A stretch of 43,987 nt of DNA from Salinicola peritrichatus (GTDB taxonomy: Bacteria; Pseudomonadota; Gammaproteobacteria; Pseudomonadales; Halomonadaceae). Shown one piece after another: positions 8,339-15,957 of the stretch; the first letter of the stretch is position 1; each line of letters begins with the position of its first letter. The translations under genes and the position numbers were made by a program. Under the pieces are notes generated by a model, which did no database searches, was not told the origin of the DNA, and saw nothing but the letters and a program-made list of their open reading frames with translations. The stretch is from assembly GCF_003206715.1 (NCBI RefSeq), contig NZ_PZJU01000031.1, forward strand, positions 25,127-69,113, written 5' to 3'.

Positions 8339-8872
8339 ATGACCCTAATGGCTCCCGAACTGCCGATCGACGTCGATAGCGACACCGGCGTGTGGACCAC
8401 CGATGCGTTGCCGATGCTCTACGTGCCGCGCCATTTCTTCATCAACAACCATATCGCGGTGGAGGAGGCGTTGGGTGTCGAGGCCTACGCGAAAATTCTC
8501 TACGACGCCGGTTACAAGTCGGCCTGGTACTGGTGCGAGAAGGAGGCCGAGCTGCACGGCCTCGAAGGCGTGGCGGTATTCGAGCACTACATGAATCGCC
8601 TGTCGCAGCGCGGCTGGGGCAAGTTCATCACCGAGGAGATCGATCTCGCCGAAGGGACCGCCCGGGTGCGGCTGGAGCACTCCTGCTTCGTCTACCAGCT
8701 CGGCAAGACCGGCACCAAGGTCGACTACATGTTCACCGGTTGGTTCGCCGGCGCCATGGATCAGATCCTCGAAGCGCGAGGCAGCAGCGTTCGTACTCGT
8801 GCGGAGCAGACGCAAAGTGGCGCCGAGGAGGGATGTGATGTCGGTTACTTCGTCGTGAAACCCAAAAACTGA
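8339..8872 (+). CDS. Conserved DUF5943-type protein of the dgcAB locus
   Basis: 177-residue soluble protein that I recognise by position and sequence as the conserved unknown that precedes dgcA in Pseudomonas (PA5397-like, DUF5943). Visible segments are LPMLYVPRHFFINNHIAVEE near residues 22-41, GYKSAWYWCEKEAELHG in the middle and VYQLGKTGTKVDYMFTGWFA near 120-139. The fold may resemble 4-vinyl-reductase (V4R) ligand-binding domains, but I cannot show that. The ATG at 8339 follows a weak purine-rich site (GAGGAAG). Its constant linkage to dgcA suggests an accessory role in dimethylglycine demethylation, such as chaperone, ligand carrier or folate-linked function; this is inference. Confidence 0.85.
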   Translation: MTLMAPELPIDVDSDTGVWTTDALPMLYVPRHFFINNHIAVEEALGVEAYAKILYDAGYKSAWYWCEKEAELHGLEGVAVFEHYMNRLSQRGWGKFITEEIDLAEGTARVRLEHSCFVYQLGKTGTKVDYMFTGWFAGAMDQILEARGSSVRTRAEQTQSGAEEGCDVGYFVVKPKN

Positions 8873-8959
8873 CCGTTTTCGTCAATCGGCATCGCCAATG
8901 ACTCGGCGTGTGATGAATTCAAGCAGCCCCGCCAGAGGGTGGAGAGGAGATGACCGGCC

Positions 8960-11017
8960 ATGGCCCACGAAGCTTTATTCAAGCCGATCCGGATCGGCAA
9001 GCTGACCATTCGTAACCGGGTCGTCAGTACCGCCCACGCCGAGGTCTACGCCACCGATGGCGGCATGACCACCGAGCGTTACGTCAAGTACTACGAGGAG
9101 AAGTCGAAGGGCGGCTGTGGTCTGTGCATCTGCGGCGGGTCGTCGCCGGTTTCCATCGACAGCCCTCAACAATGGTGGAGTTCGGTCAATGTCTCGACCG
9201 ACCGCATCATTCCGCATTTCCAGAATCTTGCCGATGCGGTGCACAAGCACGGCGGCAAGATCATGATCCAAATCACCCACATGGGGCGGCGCTCGCGCTG
9301 GGATGGCTACCACTGGTCGACGTTGCTGTCGCCTTCCGGCATTCGCGAGCCGGTCCATCGTGCGACGTGCAAGACCATCGAGGAAGAGGAAATCTGGCGC
9401 ATCATCGGCGATTTCGCCCAGGGCGCGCGCCGGGTCAAGGAGGGCGGGCTGGATGGTTGCGAGCTCTCCGCCGTGCATCAGCATCTGATCGACCAGTTCT
9501 GGAGTCCACGGGTCAACAAGCGCACCGACCAGTGGGGCGGCAGCTTCGAGAATCGCATGCGCTTCGGCATGGAGGTGTTGAAGGCGGTGCGCGCCGAGGT
9601 CGGCGATGACTTCTGCGTCGGCATGCGTATCTGCGGCGACGAGTTCCATCCCGACGGCCTCTCCCACGATGACATGAAGCGGATCGCCGCTTACTACGAC
9701 GCCACCGGCATGGTCGACTTCTTCGGCGTGGTCGGTTCCGGCTGCGATACCCACGATACGCTCGCCAACGTCATCCCCAACATGTCCTACCCGCCGGAAC
9801 CGTTCCTGCACCTGGCGGCGGGCATCAAGGAAGTGGTTTCGGTGCCGGTGATTCATGCCCAGAACATCAAGGACCCGACTCAGGCCGAGCGCGTGCTGGA
9901 AGGCGGATACGTCGATCTGGTCGGCATGACCCGCGCGCATATCGCCGAACCGCATCTGATCGCCAAGATCAAGGCCGGCGAGACCGACCGCATTCGCCAG
10001 TGTGTGGGCGCCAACTACTGCATCGACCGTCAGTATCAGGGGCTCGACGTGCTGTGCATCCAGAACGCCGCCACCTCGCGGGAGTACATGGGCCTGCCGC
10101 ACATCATCGAGAAATCCAGCGGTCCCAGGCGCAGGGTCGTCGTGGTCGGCGGCGGTCCCGGTGGCATGGAAGCGGCGCGAGTCGCCGCCGAGCGTGGTCA
10201 CGACGTCACCCTGTTCGAGGCCGAGGCCCAACTGGGCGGCCAGATCACGCTCGCCGCGAAGGCGCCACAGCGCGACCAGATCGCCGGCATCACCCGCTGG
10301 TACGAGATGGAGCTTTCGCGCCTCGGCGTCGATCTCAAGCTCGAAACGCGGGCCGACGACTCGATGATCCGCGATCTGCAACCGGACGTGGTGATCCTCG
10401 CCAATGGCGGCCATCCGTTCCTGGAGCAGGTTCCCGAATGGGGTGCGGAGGAGGGGCTGGTTGTCAGCAGTTGGGACATTCTCTCCGGCAAGGTCGCACC
10501 GGGTGGCAACGTGCTGATTTTTGATTCCATGTGCGAATTCAGTGGCATGTCGACAGCGGACTTTTGCGCCAGCAAGGGCGCCACGGTGGAGATCGTCACC
10601 GACGATACCAAGCCCGGCGTGGCGATCGGCGGCACGACGTTTCCGACCTACTACCGCAGCCTCTATCAGAACGCGGTGGTGATGACCGGCGATCTGGCAC
10701 TACAGAAGGTCTACCGCGAAGGCGACAAGCTGGTGGCACTTTTGGAGAACGAATACACCGGCGAGCACGAGGAACGCGTGGTCGACCAGGTGATCGTCGA
10801 AAACGGCGTGCGGCCGGACGAGGCGCTCTACTACGCACTCAAGGAGCGCTCGCGCAATCGCGGGCAGATCGACCTCGAAGCGCTGTATGCAATCAAGCCG
10901 CAGCCCACATTGGCGGAAAATGGAGAATTTGCGCTGTTCCGGCTGGGGGATTGCGTGGCGCCGAGGAATACGCATGCGGCGATCTATGATGCGCTGCGGC
11001 TTTGTAAGGATCTTTGA
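8960..11017 (+). CDS. dgcA: DgcA, dimethylglycine-demethylating flavoprotein
   Basis: Catalytic subunit of dimethylglycine demethylase (dimethylglycine to sarcosine), 685 residues. It has trimethylamine-dehydrogenase architecture: an N-terminal Old Yellow Enzyme TIM barrel (about 1-340; FKPIRIGKLTIRNRVVSTAH, QITHMGRRSRWDG, DGCELSAVHQHLIDQFWSP), an iron-sulfur loop, then nucleotide-binding domains with VVVVGGGPGGMEAARVAAER near 394. In TMADH the 4Fe-4S loop has four Cys; here it reads C348-VGA-NY-C354 and C366, with Ala351 where the second Cys is expected. I believe this is typical for DgcA. The start ATG 8960 has GGAGAGGAG ten bases upstream. Electrons probably pass to DgcB and the linked ETF pair. 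Confidence 0.94.
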   Translation: MAHEALFKPIRIGKLTIRNRVVSTAHAEVYATDGGMTTERYVKYYEEKSKGGCGLCICGGSSPVSIDSPQQWWSSVNVSTDRIIPHFQNLADAVHKHGGKIMIQITHMGRRSRWDGYHWSTLLSPSGIREPVHRATCKTIEEEEIWRIIGDFAQGARRVKEGGLDGCELSAVHQHLIDQFWSPRVNKRTDQWGGSFENRMRFGMEVLKAVRAEVGDDFCVGMRICGDEFHPDGLSHDDMKRIAAYYDATGMVDFFGVVGSGCDTHDTLANVIPNMSYPPEPFLHLAAGIKEVVSVPVIHAQNIKDPTQAERVLEGGYVDLVGMTRAHIAEPHLIAKIKAGETDRIRQCVGANYCIDRQYQGLDVLCIQNAATSREYMGLPHIIEKSSGPRRRVVVVGGGPGGMEAARVAAERGHDVTLFEAEAQLGGQITLAAKAPQRDQIAGITRWYEMELSRLGVDLKLETRADDSMIRDLQPDVVILANGGHPFLEQVPEWGAEEGLVVSSWDILSGKVAPGGNVLIFDSMCEFSGMSTADFCASKGATVEIVTDDTKPGVAIGGTTFPTYYRSLYQNAVVMTGDLALQKVYREGDKLVALLENEYTGEHEERVVDQVIVENGVRPDEALYYALKERSRNRGQIDLEALYAIKPQPTLAENGEFALFRLGDCVAPRNTHAAIYDALRLCKDL

Positions 11018-11035
11018 AGAAGGAAGGCATAAGCG

Positions 11036-11182
11036 CCGCCGCGCGGCTAGAAGAAGGAAGTACGGAGTGAAGCGCCGCTGCGCGGCTAGAAGAGAGAAGT
11101 ACGGTGCTTCGCACCTTGAAGATATAAGAAAACTTCTTCTCTCTTCCTTCTTCTCTCTTCCTTCTTCTCTCTTCCTTCTTCG
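11036..11182. repeat. Right half of the inverted intergenic repeat pair, with pyrimidine tract
   Basis: Two tandem units of AAGCGCCGCyGCGCGGCTAG plus AGAAGnnGGAAGTACGG-like sequence (about 11036-11100) are followed by CGCACCTTGAAGATATAAG. A pyrimidine tract then carries three copies of the 14-mer CCTTCTTCTCTCTT or its close variants (about 11133-11182). It is the reverse complement, in order and content, of the repeat at 8182-8285. It separates dgcA from dgcB. Confidence 0.75.
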
Positions 11183-11208
11183 TTCTTGTCGTCTTCCGGG
11201 AGCACAAC

Positions 11209-13203
11209 ATGTTGCAGACGCTACTGCCGATACTGATCTTCGCTTCGCTGATCATGGGCGCGATCGGTGCGCTGCGCCGCGTTCGCTTATGGCGCCAGGG
11301 GCGGCGCACGCCGGTCGTGTGGCGAAACCTTTTGTTGATGCCGAAACGCTATCTGGTCGATCTGCACCATATCGTCGCCCGCGACAAAGCGATGGCGCAT
11401 ACCCACGTGGCGACGGCAGGCGGTTTCGTCGCGGCGATGGCGTTGGCGCTCATCGTGCATGGCTTCGGCTGGCGCAACCCGCTCCTCGGCGGCTTGCTGT
11501 TGGCGTCGAGTCTGGTGATGTTCGTGGGTGCCCTGGCGGTCAATCGCCGGCGTCTTCATCCGCCCGAGAAGCTGTCGAAAGGTCCATGGCAGCGGCTTTC
11601 CAAGAGCCTGCTCGCCTACTCGGTGGGGATGTTGCTGGTCAGCCTGCCGCTGGTCGGCGTGGCTCCGACGTTGCTGGGCGGCGGCGTGCTGGCCGTCGCG
11701 TTGACCGCGCTGGTCGCCTGGGGCGTGCTCGAACTCGTCGTCGGCATGGGTTGGGGCGGGCCGATGAAGCACGCCTTCGCCGGCGCGATGCACCTGGCTT
11801 TTCATCGCCGTCCCGAGCGCTTCGACGATCAGCATTCGAATGCGCAACACGATGACCATCGCGGCAGCCGTTCGACGGCACTGTTCTCGCTGGACCTGAC
11901 TGCCGAGAAGCTGGGGGTCGAAAAGCCGACGGATTTCCAATGGAATCAACTGCTGGGCTTCGATGCCTGCGTGCAGTGCGGCCGTTGCCAGGCGGTCTGC
12001 CCGGCGTTCGCGGCGGGGCAGCCGCTCAATCCCAAGAAGCTGATTCAGGACATGGTCGTCGGCATGGCCGGCGGTTCTGACGCGCACTATGCCGGATCTC
12101 CATATCCGGGGATCGAGATGGGCAAACACCAGGGCGCACCGGATCAAGCCATCGTGCCGCAACTGGTCGAAGCCGAGACGCTGTGGGCCTGCACCACGTG
12201 TCGCGCCTGCGTCGAGGAGTGCCCGATGATGATCGAGCACGTCGATGCGATCGTCGACATGCGCCGTTTCATCACGCTGGAGCAGGGGGAAACGCCTCCG
12301 AGTGGCGCGGTAGCGCTCGAGAACCTGATCGCTACCGACAACCCGGGCGGACTCGACAACGCTTCGCGTCTCGACTGGGCGGCGGATCTCGATCTGCCGC
12401 GAATCCAGCAGCGGCCGGAAGGGGTCGACGTATTGCTGTGGCTGGGCGACGGTGCCTTCGACATGCGCAACCAGCGCACGCTGCGTGCGCTGATCAAGAT
12501 TCTGCGTGCTGCCGATGTCGATTTCGCCGTGCTGGGGGAAGAGGAGCGCGACAGCGGCGACGTCGCCCGGCGGCTCGGCGACGAAGCCACCTTCCAGCGC
12601 TTGGCCAAGCGTAATATCGAGACGCTCGCCCGGTATCGCTTCCAGCGCATCGTCACCTTGGATCCGCACAGTTTCCATGTGCTGGGACGTGAATATCCCG
12701 CCTTCGGTGGCGACTACACCGTTCTGCACCATTCCACCTTCATCGCCGAGCTGTTCGACGCCGGCCGGCTGAGCGTCAAGCCTTCCGAGCAGCGCGAAAC
12801 GATCACCTATCACGACCCCTGCTATCTCGGTCGCTACAACGGCGAGTTCGACGCGCCACGCCGGGTGCTGGCGGCGCTGGGCATCGAGGTCGCGGAGATG
12901 GCGCGTTCCGGCTTTCGCTCGCGCTGTTGTGGCGGCGGCGGTGGCGCGGCGCTCTCCGACGTGCCCGCCGATTTACCAGGTCGCGCGCGCATTCCCGACA
13001 TGCGCATGGACGACGTGCGCGCCACCGGCGCCGCCACGGTGGCGGTGGCCTGTCCACAATGCACCGCGATGCTGGAGGGCGTCGTCGAACCACGGCCCCA
13101 GGTTCGCGACCTGGCGGAACTGGTCGCCGAGGCATTGATCGAGTCGCATGAAGCGATGCCTGTTTCGAATCCCAACGAGACGCTGGAAGAGGTGCCGGCA
13201 TGA
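11209..13203 (+). CDS. dgcB: DgcB, membrane iron-sulfur oxidoreductase of dimethylglycine demethylation
   Basis: 664-residue partner of DgcA, required for growth on dimethylglycine in Pseudomonas. The N-terminus has several hydrophobic segments (about residues 1-22, 65-105 and 130-185), so it is probably membrane bound. Two 4Fe-4S clusters follow: C254-VQ-C257-GR-C260-QAV-C264-P and C328-TT-C331-RA-C334-VEE-C338-P. Two C-terminal CCG-type (HdrD/GlpC-like) segments come next: YHDPCYLGRYN with SRCCGGGGG, and ACPQCTAML. It likely accepts electrons from DgcA and/or the adjacent ETF and feeds the quinone pool; that route is inferred from architecture. The ATG follows GGGAGC and its stop overlaps the etfA start by four bases. 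Confidence 0.93.
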   Translation: MLQTLLPILIFASLIMGAIGALRRVRLWRQGRRTPVVWRNLLLMPKRYLVDLHHIVARDKAMAHTHVATAGGFVAAMALALIVHGFGWRNPLLGGLLLASSLVMFVGALAVNRRRLHPPEKLSKGPWQRLSKSLLAYSVGMLLVSLPLVGVAPTLLGGGVLAVALTALVAWGVLELVVGMGWGGPMKHAFAGAMHLAFHRRPERFDDQHSNAQHDDHRGSRSTALFSLDLTAEKLGVEKPTDFQWNQLLGFDACVQCGRCQAVCPAFAAGQPLNPKKLIQDMVVGMAGGSDAHYAGSPYPGIEMGKHQGAPDQAIVPQLVEAETLWACTTCRACVEECPMMIEHVDAIVDMRRFITLEQGETPPSGAVALENLIATDNPGGLDNASRLDWAADLDLPRIQQRPEGVDVLLWLGDGAFDMRNQRTLRALIKILRAADVDFAVLGEEERDSGDVARRLGDEATFQRLAKRNIETLARYRFQRIVTLDPHSFHVLGREYPAFGGDYTVLHHSTFIAELFDAGRLSVKPSEQRETITYHDPCYLGRYNGEFDAPRRVLAALGIEVAEMARSGFRSRCCGGGGGAALSDVPADLPGRARIPDMRMDDVRATGAATVAVACPQCTAMLEGVVEPRPQVRDLAELVAEALIESHEAMPVSNPNETLEEVPA

Positions 13204-14534
13204 GTATCAGGCGCATCGACCCCCACGCCGAGCGAATTCGTCGCAACCGGTTGCATCCGCGCCATCATGAGCTGGTCCGGCCGGCCTGGCGCTGGACCAG
13301 CGCCGAGGGCGTGACGCGAATCGATCCGCACGCCCTGGGCGCCATCGGCCCCAACGGCATCAAGCGGATCGACCGCAGCGGCGGCGCCGTCGATGCCGGC
13401 CCCGCTGTGGCAAGAGAGGCGGCAAGACAGGACGAGGCCGTACCATCACGTCGCCCAGTGACGATCGACGAACCAGCGGGGTACGTCATGGTCGTGCCGG
13501 AGTGCCTGGAAGGGCGACTGAGCGATCATGACCGCGATCTGTTCGGCCTGGCGCATCAGCTCGCCGAGGATCGGCAGGTGGCGGTAGTCGCCGTGACGTT
13601 CCAGCCGGCGCTGGAAGGGCTCGAAGAGGCTGGCGCCGACCGCTGGCTCGATCTCTCCGCGTTGGTGGCCGACGGCTATGCGCCGGAGGCCCGGCTGGCG
13701 GCGCTGCTGGCGGTGGAAACGGCATTCTCGCCGCGCCATTGGCTGTTCGCCGACACCTTCCCCGGTGGCGGCGATCTCGGCCGGCGATTGGCGGCGAAGC
13801 TGGCATTGAGTGGAGAACGGGAAGACGAACGCGTCGCGGCGGGCGTATGGCAAGTGGCCGACGGCCAGTGCCTGTCGCGGGCCGCGGATCGCCAGGATAT
13901 CCAACGCCGGCTACCGCGCATACTGCTGGCGCTGGCGGAGTGCGCCGAGCCGCTCAGCGAGACGCGCCATGAAGCGCGGCCGCTGACGCTCGAAGCCCGG
14001 TTTCAATCCTCGTTTCAATCTTCAATGGCCGAGCCCGGCGAGGCCGGTATCGTCGATCGCGGCCGGGTGGCGGTCGATCCGCAGCGGATTCCGCTTGCGC
14101 AAGCCCCGTTCATTCTCTCCGCCGGGCGCGGCATCGGCGATTGGGAAGGGTATCACCATGCCGCCCGCGTGCTTGGCGCCAGCGAGGGCGCTTCGCGTGT
14201 CGCGGTGGACGACGGCCATATGCCGCGTGCGCGACAGGTCGGTGCCACGGGGACTTTCGTTTCCGCCGGTTGTTATGTCGCCGTGGGGATTTCCGGCGCC
14301 GTTCAGCATCTGCAGGGCATCACCAAATGCCAGCGGGTCGTCGCGATCAACAGCGACCCCGGCTGCGACATGGTCAAACGCGCCGATCTGGCGATCATCG
14401 CCGATGGCGACGCCGTGCTGGCGGCGGTGTGCGAGCGGCTGGGCCAGCCGCGTGCTGCCGAGCCGTCCGAAGCTGTGCCAGAGGCCGGGTCCGGGGCCTT
14501 GTCGAAAGAGGAGCGCCAGCATGTCGCAGCCTGA
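13200..14534 (+). CDS. etfA: Electron transfer flavoprotein alpha subunit of the dgc operon
   Basis: FAD-binding alpha subunit of a dedicated ETF, 444 residues, longer than a housekeeping EtfA (about 310). The C-terminal FAD domain is clear: LSAGRGIGDW, RQVGATGTFVSAGCYVAVGI, SGAVQHLQGI, VVAINSDPGCDMVKRADLAI. The core ETF domain starts near residue 94 (GYVMVVPECLEGRLSD). Before it is an extension of about 90 basic residues with three RID repeats: RRIDPHAERI, TRIDPHALGAIGPNGI and KRIDRSGG. A short duplicated FQSS sits near residue 272. It overlaps dgcB by four bases (ATGA), so translation is coupled. Family knowledge: PA5400-type EtfA is linked to dgcAB. Confidence 0.92.
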   Translation: MSIRRIDPHAERIRRNRLHPRHHELVRPAWRWTSAEGVTRIDPHALGAIGPNGIKRIDRSGGAVDAGPAVAREAARQDEAVPSRRPVTIDEPAGYVMVVPECLEGRLSDHDRDLFGLAHQLAEDRQVAVVAVTFQPALEGLEEAGADRWLDLSALVADGYAPEARLAALLAVETAFSPRHWLFADTFPGGGDLGRRLAAKLALSGEREDERVAAGVWQVADGQCLSRAADRQDIQRRLPRILLALAECAEPLSETRHEARPLTLEARFQSSFQSSMAEPGEAGIVDRGRVAVDPQRIPLAQAPFILSAGRGIGDWEGYHHAARVLGASEGASRVAVDDGHMPRARQVGATGTFVSAGCYVAVGISGAVQHLQGITKCQRVVAINSDPGCDMVKRADLAIIADGDAVLAAVCERLGQPRAAEPSEAVPEAGSGALSKEERQHVAA

Positions 14535-15381
14535 AAACGCTACCGCCGAAACCGTCGATGCCATCGGAACGGTCCATGCGCTGATATCCAGCGGCCGCCA
14601 TCCGGTTTCCGGCCGCCCCGGTCGGGCGCGGGAAGACGCCCGCGCGGTGGAGATGGGGCTGACGCTGGCGGGAGCCGGATTGCATCTGGTGCATGCCGGC
14701 AACGCCGAGGAGCCGGCGCTGCGCGACTATCTGGGTATGTATCATGGGCTGGACGATTCCGCCGCTCGGGGAGAGCTGTCGCTGCTGCCGATGGCGGCCG
14801 AAGACGATGCGGTGCCGCCGCTGGCCCATTGGCTGGAAACGCAGGGCGCACGCATGGTGCTCACCGGGCAGCGCGCCGAATGCGGCGAAGGTTCCGGCAT
14901 GTTGCCGTATCTGCTGGCCGAACGGCTCGGCTGGTCGCTGACGACCGGCGTCGCCGCCATCGAAGCGGTCGCAGCGACGCATGTCACCGTGTTGCAGGCG
15001 CTGCCCCAGGGACAGCGCCGGCGCCTGGACGTCCGGCTGCCATGCCTGATCGCCGTCGATGCCTGCGCGCCGGCGCCGCGCCAGAGCGCTTTTGGCCCGG
15101 CGCGACGGGGGAAGATCGAGATCGTCGAAGATGTGACGCCCGAGCGTGACGCGGCCCGGGCCGAATGGCAATGGCAGCCGGCACGTCCCCGGCCCAAGCG
15201 GCTCAAGGTGGTCAAGGCCACCAATGCGCGGGAGCGCTTTCGTGCGGCGGCGGCCAAGTCGTCGGCCGCCAACGGTCAGGTATTGAGCGATCTCACGCCC
15301 GAGCAGGCCGCCGACAAGCTGATCGCCTATCTGCGCGCCGAGAAGATTCTGGTCGATGACGACGAGCCGGCATCCGACTGA
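14521..15381 (+). CDS. etfB: Electron transfer flavoprotein beta subunit of the dgc operon
   Basis: 286-residue EtfB-like partner of the upstream alpha subunit. Recognisable segments are HALISSGRHPVSGRPGRARE, then AVEMGLTLAG, the nucleotide-binding region TGQRAECGEGSGMLPYLLA followed by ERLGWSLTTGVAAIE, and the C-terminal tail with RLKVVKATNA and a helical end. The ATG at 14521 has GAGGAGC upstream and overlaps the etfA stop by 14 bases; the longer open frame upstream overlaps etfA and is not supported. Sequence is divergent from housekeeping EtfB, so annotation pipelines may call it a generic ETF domain protein. It closes the dgcA-dgcB-etfA-etfB operon. Confidence 0.88.
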   Translation: MSQPENATAETVDAIGTVHALISSGRHPVSGRPGRAREDARAVEMGLTLAGAGLHLVHAGNAEEPALRDYLGMYHGLDDSAARGELSLLPMAAEDDAVPPLAHWLETQGARMVLTGQRAECGEGSGMLPYLLAERLGWSLTTGVAAIEAVAATHVTVLQALPQGQRRRLDVRLPCLIAVDACAPAPRQSAFGPARRGKIEIVEDVTPERDAARAEWQWQPARPRPKRLKVVKATNARERFRAAAAKSSAANGQVLSDLTPEQAADKLIAYLRAEKILVDDDEPASD

Positions 15382-15385
15382 CTGG

Positions 15386-15440
15386 CCGCCCTCTCGGCGT
15401 CGCGAGGGGGATTTTCCGGGTATCGACGCCGAGAGGGCGG
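15386..15440. terminator. Long perfect hairpin after the dgc operon
   Basis: CCGCCCTCTCGGCGTCG (15386-15402) is exactly repeated in inverse at 15424-15440, giving a 17-bp perfect stem with a 21-base loop just after etfB. No T run follows, so it may be a Rho-assisted terminator, an RNA-stabilising hairpin or a repeat. Confidence 0.55.
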
Positions 15441-15516
15441 TACGCTACATAGCAGATAGAGCGAGCGAAGCAATACGGGTGCAATACCGCAACGAGAATC
15501 GAACTGGAGGTGGGCA

Positions 15517-15768
15517 ATGATGATCGTCGAACTCATCGATGGCGAAGACTTCCGCCAGCGACTGGTATCGCTGGGGGTACACATACCCGAAGAGGCATGC
15601 CCCGAGACCTGCGCGCGGCTGGCGGCCGGCTGCCATCGCGCCAAGGGCATTCCGGGGTTGGAGGATGCCGTGCGCGAGCTGATGCAGAAGAGCGATGTCA
15701 TGCTGCCTTCGGTGAGACAGGCCATCGAACGTTACCTGTTGCCTATTTTTCAGGAAACCTCTGATTAA
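15517..15768 (+). CDS. Small protein of unknown function after etfB
   Basis: 83 residues, not recognised. It starts MMIVELIDGEDFRQRL and has a Cys-rich middle (C28, C32, C39 with H40) and an amphipathic C-terminal helix ending in IERYLLPIFQ. A strong GGAGGTG ribosome site six bases before the ATG, normal codon use and no competing frame support a real gene. It is separated from etfB by a long hairpin, so it may have its own promoter. A metal- or thiol-related role is conceivable from the Cys/His group but not shown. Confidence 0.65.
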   Translation: MMIVELIDGEDFRQRLVSLGVHIPEEACPETCARLAAGCHRAKGIPGLEDAVRELMQKSDVMLPSVRQAIERYLLPIFQETSD

Positions 15769-15815
15769 CTATAGGGGCTCCCTAGCAGACCTGAAGCGTT
15801 TCCAGCGGTGGTTCA

Positions 15816-15957
15816 GGAAACGCTAAATAAATCGGCGAGCAGGATGAAGCGCAAGGCGCACGGAGCACAGCAACCGGAGCCTATGGGGTATAGGTGAGGA
15901 TTGCGCGCACCGCGCAACGCAGCGATTCGCCTGCGCAGACATTTATGTAGTGTTTCT
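15816..15957. repeat. Intergenic MITE-like repeat, family 1, copy B
   Basis: The 142-base element has imperfect terminal inverted repeats: GGAAACGCTAAATAAAT at 15816-15832 against ATTTATGTAGTGTTTCTT at the right end. Internally it contains CGGCGAGCAGGATGAAGCGC and GGAGCCTATGGGGTATAGGT. It is inverted relative to the copy at 36910-37068. Its right end touches the fhuB stop codon. It codes for no protein. Confidence 0.8.
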
